A DNA stretch of 64,000 nucleotides from an uncultured Lachnospiraceae bacterium (GCA_902788035.1 CADAIL010000004.1:1-64000); one strand, 5' to 3'; shown: positions 1 to 8,176, counted from the stretch's first letter. A program made the numbers and translations. The notes: generated by a model from the letters alone, not told the origin.

Positions 1-109
1 CTTGCAAATAGAAACAGTGACATTTCTCGTTTCTGTAAGAGTTAATGCCACTGTTCGAAAACCTTTATTCAGAGTGGAAATAAACTTTTCACTTCAGCAT
101 TTGTTTGAA

Positions 110-304
110 GGCAGTTCAGACGGGCTGTATAAGTACCTTAAACCGGCGCAGGGATCATCTTCATCGAAAAACGCATATCCTTCCTTGCGGGCCAAAAAAT
201 GCAACAGCATTTTTGGTCTCTCAGTCGGATATGCAATGTTTTTCTCACGAAGATGATCCCTGCGCCGGTTACGTATTACAAGAACAGCCTGCCTGAACTG
301 CTGC
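110..304. repeat. Repeat A, copy 1 (structured element, about 190 bp)
   Basis: Terminal inverted repeats CAGTTCAGACGGGCTG (112-127) and CAGCCTGCCTGAACTG (285-300) match at 14 of 16 positions. Inside them lies a perfect 22-bp inverted repeat (141-162 with 249-270), then gcatatcc/ggatatgc (173-180, 227-234), then a small hairpin at 192-216. The 3' core reads ATGCAATGTTTTTCTCACG and recurs in the copies at 2.1 and 63.8 kb. No credible protein is encoded. Confidence 0.8.
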
Positions 305-430
305 CACAATCGAATCAACTCTTCTCACAGATTCGAATCAAATGACATGAAGTTCACCGAATCAATACTCTAAACAAGGATGCCCCCACAATTATAGGTT
401 CAACTTATATCAAGATAGTCTTTTTCCGTA

Positions 431-460
431 TTAACACTATTCTCAATTTCCTAGTAAAAT
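431..460 (+). promoter_or_regulatory. Candidate sigma-A promoter upstream of the broken ORF and metY
   Basis: A -35 box TTAACA (431-436), an 18-bp spacer and a -10 box TAAAAT (455-460) lie just before the ribosome binding site AAAGGAGG at 472-479. It would drive the broken small ORF and probably metY. Confidence 0.5.
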
Positions 461-483
461 ACTAGACAAGCAAAGGAGGCATT

Positions 484-724
484 ATGAAAAGCACAAAACT
501 AAAACGATGGTTCGAGATCACGGCATACCCCCGAATGTGAAGGCAAGTGATTCTGATCGAGAGAAAAAGTATAAACAGAGAATAATAACTTAGACAATGG
601 CACACCGTCAGGCACACGTATATACGCAGGGATTCGGGAAAAACGCAAGCCCGAATCCCCACCGGACACAGATAATGACCCGGATAATAAGCCCCTGACG
701 GCAGAATATATAAGGAGAGAGAAA
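484..724 (+). pseudogene. Possible frameshifted small gene in front of metY
   Basis: A strong ribosome binding site (AAAGGAGG, 472-479) precedes ATG at 484. That frame gives only 18 residues (MKSTKLKRWFEITAYPRM) and stops at 538-540. A shift in the C-run at 528-532 would continue in a second frame (531-590, PNVKASDSDREKKYKQRIIT), and a third frame from 593 reads DNGTPSGTRIYAGIREKRKP and onward through the metY start. All three stretches are hydrophilic and protein-like, which suggests one small protein broken by two frameshifts. The alternative is an 18-residue leader peptide followed by a hairpin (629-659). I do not recognise a family. Confidence 0.35.
624..661 (+). other. Hairpin in the metY leader
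   Basis: GGGATTCGGG (629-638) pairs perfectly with CCCGAATCCC (650-659). An outer pair ccgtcagg (605-612) with cctgacgg (693-700) encloses it. No T-run follows, so it is not a simple terminator. The GCAGGGATTCGG edge also bounds the structure at 4994-5194. Confidence 0.5.
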
Positions 725-726
725 AA

Positions 727-2034
727 ATGGCTAAAATTACACAGGAAACAGCAAAAACATGGAGATTTGAGACAAAGCAGCTTCACGTAGGTCAGGAAGA
801 TTACGATCACGCCACCGATTCAAGGGCAGTTCCGATCTATCAGACATCTTCTTTCGTATTCAGGAACAGCCAGCATGCCGCTGATCGCTTTGCCCTGAGG
901 GACGCAGGCAACATTTACGGCCGCCTCACGAACCCCACCGAGGACATTTTTGAGCAGCGCATCGCAGCCCTCCACGGAGGCATCGCGGCCCTGTCCGTGA
1001 GTTCCGGCGCAGCCGCAGTCACCTACGCCATTCAGAATGTCGCGCTTGCGGGAGATCATATCGTTGCCGCAAAGAACATCTACGGCGGCACCTACAACCT
1101 TCTCGCCCACACTCTGGTCGATTACGGCATCAATACGACCTTCGTGGATCCGCTTGTTCTTTCCAATTTTGAGAATGCAATCAAAGAGAACACGAAAGCT
1201 CTCTATATCGAGACGCTCGGCAACCCGAACGGTGAGGTCGTGGACATCGAGGGCGTCGCGGAGATCGCTCACAGACATGGAATACCGGTCATTATCGATA
1301 ATACATTTGCAACGCCTTACCTCTTAAGGCCGATTGAGCACGGCGCGGACATCGTCGTAGAATCCGCCACGAAGTTCATAGGCGGTCACGGCACGACTAT
1401 CGGCGGCGTAATCATCGACGGAGGGACATTCGACTGGGCAGCCAATGCAGAAAAGTTCCCGCAGCTCACCCAGCCGAATCCGTCCTACCACGGTATCAGC
1501 TTTGTAGAGGCGGCAGGACCTGCAGCCTTCATCACAAGGATCCGGGCGATTCTCCTTCGCGACACAGGCTCTACGCTCTCACCGTTCCACAATTTCATTT
1601 TCCTTCAGGGCCTTGAGACCCTCTCGCTGCGCGTTGAACGCCACGTCGAGAACACGCTGAAGGTCATTGAGTATCTTAAGACGGTGCCCCAGGTCGAAAG
1701 CATCAGCCATCCGTCTCTTTCTGAGGATCCGGAGCAGAAACGGCTGTACAACGAGTATTTTCCGAACGGCGCGGGATCGATCTTCACGTTCCGCATCAAA
1801 GGCGGCGCCAAGGAAGCCCAGGCTTTCATCGACAGGCTGCAGCTTTTCAGTCTTCTTGCAAATGTAGCTGACGTCAAGTCCCTCGTCATCCACCCGGCAA
1901 GCACGACCCACTCAGAACTCAGCCCCGAGGAGCTCATCGATCAGGGCATCTATGACAATACGATCCGCCTGTCAATCGGAACGGAGCATATCGATGATAT
2001 CATTGCTGACCTTGCCCAGGCATTTGCAGGATGA
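727..2034 (+). CDS. metY: O-acetylhomoserine sulfhydrylase (homocysteine synthase)
   Basis: This is a PLP enzyme of the Cys/Met metabolism family. It makes homocysteine from O-acetylhomoserine and sulfide, the direct sulfhydrylation route to methionine, in the cytoplasm. The 435-residue length is usual for MetY and longer than MetB or MetC. The PLP lysine is Lys216 in SATKFIGGHG. Other family signatures are YGRLTNPT near residue 64, SSGAAA near 102, and D191 in IIDNTFATP. The start is supported by AAGGAGAG about 8 nt upstream. No SAM riboswitch or T-box is recognisable upstream. Repeat A copy 2 follows the stop codon and supplies a terminator-like hairpin. MetY is favoured over cystathionine gamma-synthase by length and by the long insertion near residues 225-270. 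Confidence 0.93.
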   Translation: MAKITQETAKTWRFETKQLHVGQEDYDHATDSRAVPIYQTSSFVFRNSQHAADRFALRDAGNIYGRLTNPTEDIFEQRIAALHGGIAALSVSSGAAAVTYAIQNVALAGDHIVAAKNIYGGTYNLLAHTLVDYGINTTFVDPLVLSNFENAIKENTKALYIETLGNPNGEVVDIEGVAEIAHRHGIPVIIDNTFATPYLLRPIEHGADIVVESATKFIGGHGTTIGGVIIDGGTFDWAANAEKFPQLTQPNPSYHGISFVEAAGPAAFITRIRAILLRDTGSTLSPFHNFIFLQGLETLSLRVERHVENTLKVIEYLKTVPQVESISHPSLSEDPEQKRLYNEYFPNGAGSIFTFRIKGGAKEAQAFIDRLQLFSLLANVADVKSLVIHPASTTHSELSPEELIDQGIYDNTIRLSIGTEHIDDIIADLAQAFAG

Positions 2035-2057
2035 AAAAGACCGGCCACGGAAGCTAA

Positions 2058-2252
2058 AAGTTCAGACAGGCTGTTCAGACAAAGCGTTTTCCCGCTGCAA
2101 AGCATCCATCTTCGTGAGAAAAACATTGCAGGTCCTTCCCTGTGAGATCAAAAAAGCTTTAGCTTTTTAAGCTCACAGAAAGGACCTGCGTTTTTTGAAG
2201 ATGATGTTGGCAGCGGTTTATGGAACTTCCGTTACAGCCGGTCTGAACTGTT
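2058..2252. repeat. Repeat A, copy 2, inverted orientation; terminator-like core
   Basis: The ends are AGTTCAGACAGGCTG (2059-2073) and CAGCCGGTCTGAACTG (2235-2250). The core is the reverse complement of copies 1 and 4: CATCTTCGTGAGAAAAACAT then gcaggtcctt, an inner hairpin built from tgtgag/ctcaca, then aaggacctgc followed by GTTTTTT on the plus strand. That stem plus T-run would terminate metY transcription. Confidence 0.8.
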
Positions 2253-2344
2253 CCCCCTCCGCGGCCGGTTCTTTTATACTCATTATTCTTCGTTCTTGCA
2301 CAGCACCGTATTCGGTGCTATACTTCATGTGTCATATCTTTTGA

Positions 2345-2426
2345 GCGGCCGTGGCGGAATTGGCAGACGCGCAGGATTTAGGTTCCTGTACCTTCGCGTG
2401 TGTGGGTTCGAGTCCCACCGGCCGCA
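2345..2426 (+). tRNA. tRNA-Leu (anticodon UAG)
   Basis: The acceptor arms GCGGCCG and CGGCCGC pair fully. The anticodon stem CAGGA/TCCTG encloses the loop TTTAGGT, so the anticodon is UAG. A long variable arm as in class II tRNAs and the T arm GTGGGTTCGAGTCCCAC are present. CCA is not encoded; the discriminator is A. It stands alone between metY and the 3' end of the metallophosphoesterase operon. Confidence 0.95.
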
Positions 2427-2475
2427 TTTTTCATGCGATGTATTTAATCTAACCCAGATTCAAGTCTCGCTCGAT

Positions 2476-2994
2476 TTATCCCCAGAATGATATTTTTCCC
2501 GATCTTGACAGATAGTTCACTGTGAAATGCAGCTTTCCGAATCTGTCGATTTCCATCACGACATAGCTCGGTTTTCTGCCCTCCTGTCTCGGATACTGCA
2601 GGCTGCCCGGATTTATGACCGAGACGCCTCCCGGTCCCGCGATCTGAACGTCAGGACGGTGCGTGTGTCCGTACATAGCCACCTCGCAGTTCTTTTCCTT
2701 AGCAAGCTCCACCAGCTCCCTCGTGTCCCAGGCGACTCCGTAATAATGCCCGTGCGTCACAAAGATCCTGTGGCCTTCCAGTGAGATCACGATGTCTTTC
2801 GGAAGGTTGCCTCCGAAGTCATTGTTTCCTCTGACAAATGTGCAGGGGGCATCGACAATGCCGGGAATCACGTCCTCGTCTCCCTCCACGTCACCGCAGT
2901 GAATGCAGTAATCCACCTTCCGGATTTTCTTCACCACTCTCTTAAGATTCTCCAAATGGCCGTGCGTATCGCTGATAATCAGCACTCTCATCAT
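2476..2994 (-). CDS. YfcE/MJ0936-type metallophosphoesterase
   Basis: A small calcineurin-like phosphodiesterase of 172 residues. All five metal-binding blocks are visible in order: SDTHGH at 8, GDVEGD near 34, GNND near 55, THGHYYG near 80 and GHTHRPD near 108. These predict a dinuclear metal phosphodiesterase; the natural substrate of the family is unsettled. Its ATG overlaps the stop of rdgB by ATGA, so it is translationally coupled and is the last gene of a three-gene operon. It converges on tRNA-Leu. Confidence 0.9.
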   Translation of the reverse strand: MMRVLIISDTHGHLENLKRVVKKIRKVDYCIHCGDVEGDEDVIPGIVDAPCTFVRGNNDFGGNLPKDIVISLEGHRIFVTHGHYYGVAWDTRELVELAKEKNCEVAMYGHTHRPDVQIAGPGGVSVINPGSLQYPRQEGRKPSYVVMEIDRFGKLHFTVNYLSRSGKISFWG

Positions 2995-3599
2995 ATAACT
3001 GACTCCATTTCTAATTCAGTCCTGATCTTCTCCCTCATAGCCCGGAGGGCTTTTCCCCTGTGGCTGATCGCGTTCTTCTCCTCCGGTGCCAGTTCGGCGC
3101 TGTAGCAGCCCTTCTCCGGGACGAAGAAGATGGGATCGTAGCCGAAACCATTTGCACCTTTCTCCTCATAGCCGATCCGCCCCTCGAAGGTCTCCTCTGA
3201 GAGAAGCTCTTTCCCATCCGGGAAGACACACGCAATCGCGCACACGAACCTTGCCGTGCGTTTCTCGTCCGGAACACCCTCGAGTCTCTCGATCAGGTTA
3301 TTATTCTTAATATGGTAGGAAGTGTCCTCACCCATATACCGTGCCGAATAAATGCCCGGCTCGCCGCCCAGCGCGTCAATGACAAGTCCTGAGTCGTCCG
3401 CCATGGTGACCTCGCCGGAAGCCCGGCAGACGGTCCTGGCCTTGATCAGAGAGTTTTCTGCAAATGTAGTTCCGGTCTCATCAATGGGAACATCATACCC
3501 CGCATCTTTCATAGATACAACTTCAATTCCCAGCTCACCCAGTATCGCGTTTACTTCCCGCAGCTTGCCCTGATTTCCGGTCGCAAATATAAATCTCAT
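2991..3599 (-). CDS. rdgB: dITP/XTP pyrophosphatase (RdgB/HAM1 family)
   Basis: It hydrolyses non-canonical purine nucleoside triphosphates (dITP, XTP) to monophosphates and so cleans the nucleotide pool. Family motifs are ATGNQGKLRE at the N terminus, DDSGLVIDALGGEPGIYSAR in the middle and NGFGYDPIF. I chose the ATG at 3597-3599, which gives MRFIFATGNQ and 202 residues with AAAGGAAG 6-8 nt upstream; a longer reading frame adds 22 residues with no family counterpart. The start lies 1 nt after the stop of the THUMP methyltransferase and the stop overlaps the next gene. Confidence 0.92.
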   Translation of the reverse strand: MRFIFATGNQGKLREVNAILGELGIEVVSMKDAGYDVPIDETGTTFAENSLIKARTVCRASGEVTMADDSGLVIDALGGEPGIYSARYMGEDTSYHIKNNNLIERLEGVPDEKRTARFVCAIACVFPDGKELLSEETFEGRIGYEEKGANGFGYDPIFFVPEKGCYSAELAPEEKNAISHRGKALRAMREKIRTELEMESVI

Positions 3600-3600
3600 C

Positions 3601-4773
3601 TCATCTTCCTTTCCGCCCAGCGTCCGTATTTCGCGTTTTTGGCGGTTTCGGACCCTGGTACTCATAAAAGTATGTCTTCATCATTCCGTTGTAAATTTTG
3701 CGGTTTTTCGTGGCTTTCCGGCCTATTTGACGCTCAGCTTCGTCATAAGCCGTGATCACGTACATAGACCAGGAATCCAGACCCTCGTAGGCCTTGCCGA
3801 GGGCTCCGTAAATCTCGGGAAGATTTGCCCTGTCCTCGATGCGCTCGCCGTAAGGCGGATTCGTGATAATGAACCCATATTTCTTCGGGTGGCTCAACTC
3901 GCTGACGCTCCTTTTCTGAAAATGTATATGCCCGAGTACGCCGGCTGCCTCAGCGTTATCTCTGCAATGACGGATTGCCATCGGATCTATATCATAGCCC
4001 TGTATGTCGCTTTCCGGCACGCGCAGGATCTTTGCGCGGGCTTCCTCCTTCGCTCTTGCAAATGCTCCCCGCGGCACTATAGAATCCCAGGACTCCGCGA
4101 GGAAATCGCGTTTTAAGCCCGGAGCGATGTTTGCAGAGATCATTGCCGCTTCGATCGGAAAAGTTCCGGAGCCGCAGAAAGGATCAACGAGAATACGTCC
4201 CCGCCTCCACGGTGTGAGAAGAATCAGGGATGCTGCCAGAGTCTCTGAGATCGGCGCTATGACCGGTGATACCCGGTACCCTCTCTTATGAAGGGATGTT
4301 CCGGTCGTATCGAGGCCGACTGTCACAATATCCTTCTTGAGCGAGACCCTGAGGGGATAGGAAGAGCCCGTCTCGGGCAGCCACTCAAGGCCGTAGGCCT
4401 TCCCCATGCGGGCCGCCATAGCCTTTTTCATGATCCTCTGGATATCCGACGGCGAGAACAGTTTGCTCTTTACAGAAGAAGCCTTGGCTGCCCAGAATTT
4501 CGCGTCCCGGGGCAGGTAGTCTTCCCACGGCACTTCCCGGGTCGCCTCAAAGAGTTCGTCGTAGGTCGTTGCCGGGAACTCCGCGACCTTGAGCAGGATG
4601 CGTTCCGCAGTCCGAAGGCCGATATTTGCCACTGCCGCCGTAGATTCATCCCCTGCAAATGTCACCCTGCCGTCATCTACCGATATGACCTCAAGCCCTA
4701 AATCTCTAATTTCACGTTTTAATACCGCCTCAAGTCCGAAGTGACATGGTGCAATATATTCGATTTTGTTCAT
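3601..4773 (-). CDS. THUMP-domain RNA methyltransferase (RlmL-N/YpsC type)
   Basis: This protein probably methylates the exocyclic amine of a guanine in rRNA using S-adenosylmethionine. The N-terminal half (about residues 45-155) fits a THUMP RNA-binding domain. The C-terminal UPF0020 domain carries the SAM loop DPFCGSGTFPIEAA and the catalytic NPPYGER (N-P-P-Y, amino-methylating type). It corresponds to B. subtilis YpsC, without the second methyltransferase domain of E. coli RlmKL. The start is uncertain: ATG at 4771-4773 begins MNKIEYIAP, and another in-frame ATG lies 9 nt upstream. The ribosome binding site is weak (GGATG). It is the first gene of the operon with rdgB and the phosphoesterase. 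Confidence 0.85.
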   Translation of the reverse strand: MNKIEYIAPCHFGLEAVLKREIRDLGLEVISVDDGRVTFAGDESTAAVANIGLRTAERILLKVAEFPATTYDELFEATREVPWEDYLPRDAKFWAAKASSVKSKLFSPSDIQRIMKKAMAARMGKAYGLEWLPETGSSYPLRVSLKKDIVTVGLDTTGTSLHKRGYRVSPVIAPISETLAASLILLTPWRRGRILVDPFCGSGTFPIEAAMISANIAPGLKRDFLAESWDSIVPRGAFARAKEEARAKILRVPESDIQGYDIDPMAIRHCRDNAEAAGVLGHIHFQKRSVSELSHPKKYGFIITNPPYGERIEDRANLPEIYGALGKAYEGLDSWSMYVITAYDEAERQIGRKATKNRKIYNGMMKTYFYEYQGPKPPKTRNTDAGRKGR

Positions 4774-4809
4774 ATGATGCATCCATTTCTGTAAATTTTG
4801 ACACAATAG

Positions 4810-4838
4810 TTAATAAAGTTTTAATATTTTTATTGCAA
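4810..4838 (-). promoter_or_regulatory. Candidate promoter of the THUMP methyltransferase operon
   Basis: On the minus strand TTGCAA (4833-4838), a 17-bp spacer and TATTAA (4810-4815) lie in an AT-rich stretch 37 bp before the methyltransferase start. Confidence 0.45.
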
Positions 4839-4935
4839 TTTCTCACCATAGTGGCTATAATAACCTTTGTAAAAAGAATTTACCCTTCAAAAATTTTTTT
4901 TACATTAACCCCTTATTAATTATTTATACTCCCCA

Positions 4936-4972
4936 GATACGGCGTCGAAAGCTCCCCTTTCGGCGCCGTATC
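4936..4972. other. Long hairpin between two minus-strand operons
   Basis: gatacggcg (4936-4944) pairs with cgccgtatc (4964-4972), and cgaaag pairs with ctttcg inside. No clear T-run follows on either strand, so a terminator role for the amidase gene is only possible. Confidence 0.45.
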
Positions 4973-4991
4973 GCTTTATACACATAAGAAT

Positions 4992-5194
4992 GTGCAGGGA
5001 TTCGGTTGTAAATCGCGATCTCTGATCGCGCGCGAGCTGCGCGACGCACTCTGTGCGTCTTCCTTCGCGCAGCTCTGCGATCCGCCGGAGGCTCAATCTT
5101 CAACACTTTTGCACATTCCTCTCATGACTGAAGTCACGAGAATCCTGTGTTGAAGATTGAATTGTGTCAGTCGGCGCTGACCCGAATCCCGCAC
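4992..5194. repeat. Multi-stem structure containing repeat B copy 1
   Basis: Outer arms gtgcagggattcgg (4993-5006) and ccgaatcccgcac (5181-5193) pair with one mismatch. Inside are repeat B (5008-5085) and a second arm pair, caatcttcaacac (5094-5106) with gtgttgaagattg, closing a small hairpin. The whole would fold as a branched structure. No protein is credible here; with the hairpin at 4936-4972 it fills the 400-bp gap before the amidase gene. Confidence 0.6.
5008..5085. repeat. Repeat B, copy 1
   Basis: A 78-bp sequence matches 27688-27763 at every position except for an extra CG. It holds hairpin cgcgatc-tct-gatcgcg and a nested stem gagctgcgcg/cgcgcagctc around acgcac-tct-gtgcgt. Confidence 0.85.
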
Positions 5195-5218
5195 CAAGTC
5201 TCGCGAGCGAGACGTAAA

Positions 5219-7570
5219 TCAAGAATCAAAATACTTATCAATACCGTTCGCAATACCGGTCACGATCTTGGTCTGACCCGCCGCTGACGCCATGAAAAGA
5301 TCGTCTGACTGATTGGACATGAAGCCCATCTCCACAATCGTCACAGGCATTTTAGCCCAGTTGATACCTGTCATATCATCGCCTTCGAGAAGACCCAGAT
5401 TCCGAAGTCCGGTCGATGCGCAGTAGCTGTCGATGATGCACTTTGACAGCTTCCGGCTTCCTGTAATGACTGAAGACGTAAGATATTTATTCGAGGTCGA
5501 GGGCATATAGCAGAGCGCTCCGCGAACCGAAGATGATTCGTCATCGCCGTTTGCGTGAATCCGGACAAATATGTCCGCGCCAGCATCGGCAGCCTTCGCC
5601 GCCCTCTCGGCGTTCGAAATATTGACATCATGGGTCGTCCGGATCATATAAACACTGTAGCCGCGGTTTTCAAGTTCTTTCTGAAGCTTCAGAGCCACCT
5701 GAAGATTGAGCTCATACTCATTCAGTTTTGACCACGGTCCGTATGTGCCTGAGGAGACTTTCTGCTTATAAGTCGAAGCGCCGGGACCGATCGGCTCCTT
5801 ACCTGTATTCTGACTCCTCTGATGACCGGCGTCTATGGCGACAAGATAAGACTTTTTCGCGGAAGTCGGTGTAAGATCCCATCTCTCATGCAGCCAGTTC
5901 CTGTGCTGAGCCAGCTCGACATTGGCCCCGCTCCAACCCCGATTGCCGTTTCCGACAGTGTAATCTCCCAGCTTTGTGAGCATTGTGTAGGTACCGGTAC
6001 TGTTAAAGTCGGTCAGCTTGAAATACTGGTAGTCGTATTCCAGCTTTGAATACTGCATGATATTCTGGCCGATTTTGGCTTTTCCGGTGTTCACATGGAG
6101 AAATTTCCCCGATGTGACATTGGAAATCCTGTAATAACCATTCGACTTATAGGCCACAATGAACTTCTGTCTGTTGTTGTCCACCGCGTTCGCGGTACGG
6201 ATGTTTCCGCGGTTCGCTTTGGACCCGCCCGCAACTTCCATTCTGAGCTTGGTGTTCTTCAGGTTCGTGAACGTATAGGTTCCGTTGGGTACCACGCGTT
6301 TTCCGTCGACTCTCTCCAGCGAGAAGAGGCGGTTCGTTGTATTCCACTTGTCATAGAGATACACATTGGTGCCGTTCGCGGTATTATTTCCCTGCACTGT
6401 GAGGACCCTGTTGCGGGTCGACATACGTATGTAGTAGTATCCCTTGCCGTCACTCTGGATCTTCCACGTCTGCGTATTTTTCGCGCTCATAGCGCCCTGC
6501 TGCACATTCTCACGGTTAGCCGCGCCCTTATCCTTGGGTTCGATCGCCATAGACGAATTTACCGGTGAAAGAATGAATGTGCCGTCGCTCCTTGCGAACA
6601 CTGTGATCTGGGACGCTGCGGCGCGCTTTGCGTCTCTGATCTCAATATTAGCCCCGTCTTTTTTTGAGGCTCCCGCCACATAAAGAGTTTTGCTGTCGTC
6701 AAGCTTTGTGTGGATCACATAAGTACCGCTCTTTATCGGAGCATCCTCCGCCTTCTGAAGCACGAATTTCTGATTGTTCCCGCCGGTATAGACGGCTGTG
6801 TGCACATTGACCTTAGCCGCCGCCTTCGTTCCTTCGGCCTCGACAACGCATTTCGTACACTTCGGTTTAATGATGATCGATCCGTCATCTGCCTTCAGCA
6901 GGTAGAATTTCTCGCCGTCATATGCATTATTTCTCCAGAAGGTCTGCATATTGGCTCCTACTTCACTGCTGTTGCCCCACACGTCGAGGGAGAGGCCGCT
7001 GTCGTAGTTCCAGATCGAGTAGAGGCCGCCGCCATAGCTGGTTATGACCCATCTCTGTTCCACTGACTCATCGAGCTTCTGCAGCTCAATATTTGCGCGA
7101 ATAAGGTCAGACTTTCCAGCCGTTCCGAGTATAAATGACTGATCGAGTTTTGACTTAATATAATAGATTCCGGTTGCTATCTTGGCATCTGCCGTGGGAA
7201 GGACAGCGGCGCCGACAAGCTCCGTCTCATCCACACTTTCCAGAGCAGTGACATCGCTCTCTGCTGTCACAGAAGTACTGCTCTCATCTGAAGGAATTGT
7301 TTCTGACGCATCCGCCACGACCGTCGGTGCATCTTCATCCTCAGATATCTCTGCATCCACTGAAGGTGCTTCAGCCTCATTTGCTGTCTCATTATCTACG
7401 ACAGTTTCAGCCATTGTGAGGGACTCCTCGTCCATTGTCTCATCTGTATCTTCTGCTGTCTCCGCCAGCGATGCAGCCTCATTCACTGTCTCCGGCGTGT
7501 CCGCGTAAGCAGGTACAGCGCATGTACCCAGCACAGCCGCCATAAGCACAGCAAAAAGTCTTTTTTTCAT
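5219..7570 (-). CDS. Secreted N-acetylmuramoyl-L-alanine amidase with ricin-like modules
   Basis: This cell-wall hydrolase cleaves the bond between muramic acid and the stem peptide. A signal peptide covers residues 1-23 (ends AVPAYA). Residues 24-125 are a Ser/Thr/Asp/Glu-rich linker. Residues about 130-565 hold three ricin-type beta-trefoil modules, which usually bind glycans. The Amidase_3 catalytic domain runs from about 574 to 783, with zinc ligands His583 (IDAGH), Glu618 (NEYELN) and His672 (RIHAN) and catalytic Glu747 (VEMGFMSN). It follows an SGNH-like gene by 12 bp and shares its promoter. Wall binding through the ricin modules is inference. Confidence 0.88.
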   Translation of the reverse strand: MKKRLFAVLMAAVLGTCAVPAYADTPETVNEAASLAETAEDTDETMDEESLTMAETVVDNETANEAEAPSVDAEISEDEDAPTVVADASETIPSDESSTSVTAESDVTALESVDETELVGAAVLPTADAKIATGIYYIKSKLDQSFILGTAGKSDLIRANIELQKLDESVEQRWVITSYGGGLYSIWNYDSGLSLDVWGNSSEVGANMQTFWRNNAYDGEKFYLLKADDGSIIIKPKCTKCVVEAEGTKAAAKVNVHTAVYTGGNNQKFVLQKAEDAPIKSGTYVIHTKLDDSKTLYVAGASKKDGANIEIRDAKRAAASQITVFARSDGTFILSPVNSSMAIEPKDKGAANRENVQQGAMSAKNTQTWKIQSDGKGYYYIRMSTRNRVLTVQGNNTANGTNVYLYDKWNTTNRLFSLERVDGKRVVPNGTYTFTNLKNTKLRMEVAGGSKANRGNIRTANAVDNNRQKFIVAYKSNGYYRISNVTSGKFLHVNTGKAKIGQNIMQYSKLEYDYQYFKLTDFNSTGTYTMLTKLGDYTVGNGNRGWSGANVELAQHRNWLHERWDLTPTSAKKSYLVAIDAGHQRSQNTGKEPIGPGASTYKQKVSSGTYGPWSKLNEYELNLQVALKLQKELENRGYSVYMIRTTHDVNISNAERAAKAADAGADIFVRIHANGDDESSSVRGALCYMPSTSNKYLTSSVITGSRKLSKCIIDSYCASTGLRNLGLLEGDDMTGINWAKMPVTIVEMGFMSNQSDDLFMASAAGQTKIVTGIANGIDKYFDS

Positions 7571-7582
7571 AAATTTCCTCCT

Positions 7583-8176
7583 CTATTCAGTCCGAAGATC
7601 CCGGAGTTCTTTAATAAGAAGTTCATAAAGAAGCTCAGATGATTCTTCAGTGTAATGAAGCGTATCTGTCGTGGAAAACCCCGATTCCCTGAGTTTTGCA
7701 TCTGTGTCTATAAAGTGTATCTGCGCATCGAGACCTTCTTTTACAATCCGGTTAAACTCTTCAACGTCTGCCGGGGCAAAGACGCCTTCATTGACCGGAT
7801 TGACAGAATCCATACACAGGTCGGCACCGCGCTCATCCTTGAGGCGCATTCCCCATTTATTAAGCACTGCTACATACTCTTCGGCATTCTGCATGTCAGA
7901 AATGCCTGTCATTACAACGACACACGAGAACTCTCGGTCCGATTCTATGAGCTCCGGCAGGGCTTCTCCATCGAGCCATTCAATATCTGCCCCGCTCTTT
8001 GTAATGAACTCAATATTATCCTCGTCACGCGCAAATGCAGTCAGCTCGCCTGCTCTGCCGTCCCCCAGGACAATATACCGCTGTTCTTTCTGACCCGATT
8101 GCCCATCGCCGAGAATATTCAGGAAACAGACTCCGGCTATGAACAGGACCAGGATACCCGCCAGGACCTTCTTCAT
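7583..8176 (-). CDS. SGNH-hydrolase-like exported protein, catalytic Ser apparently lost
   Basis: A 197-residue protein with an N-terminal hydrophobic anchor or signal (about residues 3-23). The rest resembles an SGNH/GDSL esterase: block I VLGDGRAG, block III MTGISDMQN, and block V TTDTLHYTE with the expected Asp-x-x-His. In block I the nucleophile position of GDS is glycine, so hydrolase activity is doubtful. The upstream position next to a cell-wall amidase suggests a role at the envelope. The ribosome binding site GAGAGGGG lies before the ATG. The family assignment rests on three short motifs and is moderate. Confidence 0.6.
   Translation of the reverse strand: MKKVLAGILVLFIAGVCFLNILGDGQSGQKEQRYIVLGDGRAGELTAFARDEDNIEFITKSGADIEWLDGEALPELIESDREFSCVVVMTGISDMQNAEEYVAVLNKWGMRLKDERGADLCMDSVNPVNEGVFAPADVEEFNRIVKEGLDAQIHFIDTDAKLRESGFSTTDTLHYTEESSELLYELLIKELRDLRTE

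Noticed and set aside
94..318. Short frames on both strands inside repeat A, sharing FDEDDxCAG in two copies
   Set aside because: The shared peptide comes from the conserved DNA repeat; there is no ribosome binding site and the frames differ between copies.
305..726. SAM riboswitch or T-box before metY
   Set aside because: The conserved core sequences of either class are not present; only a simple hairpin is seen.
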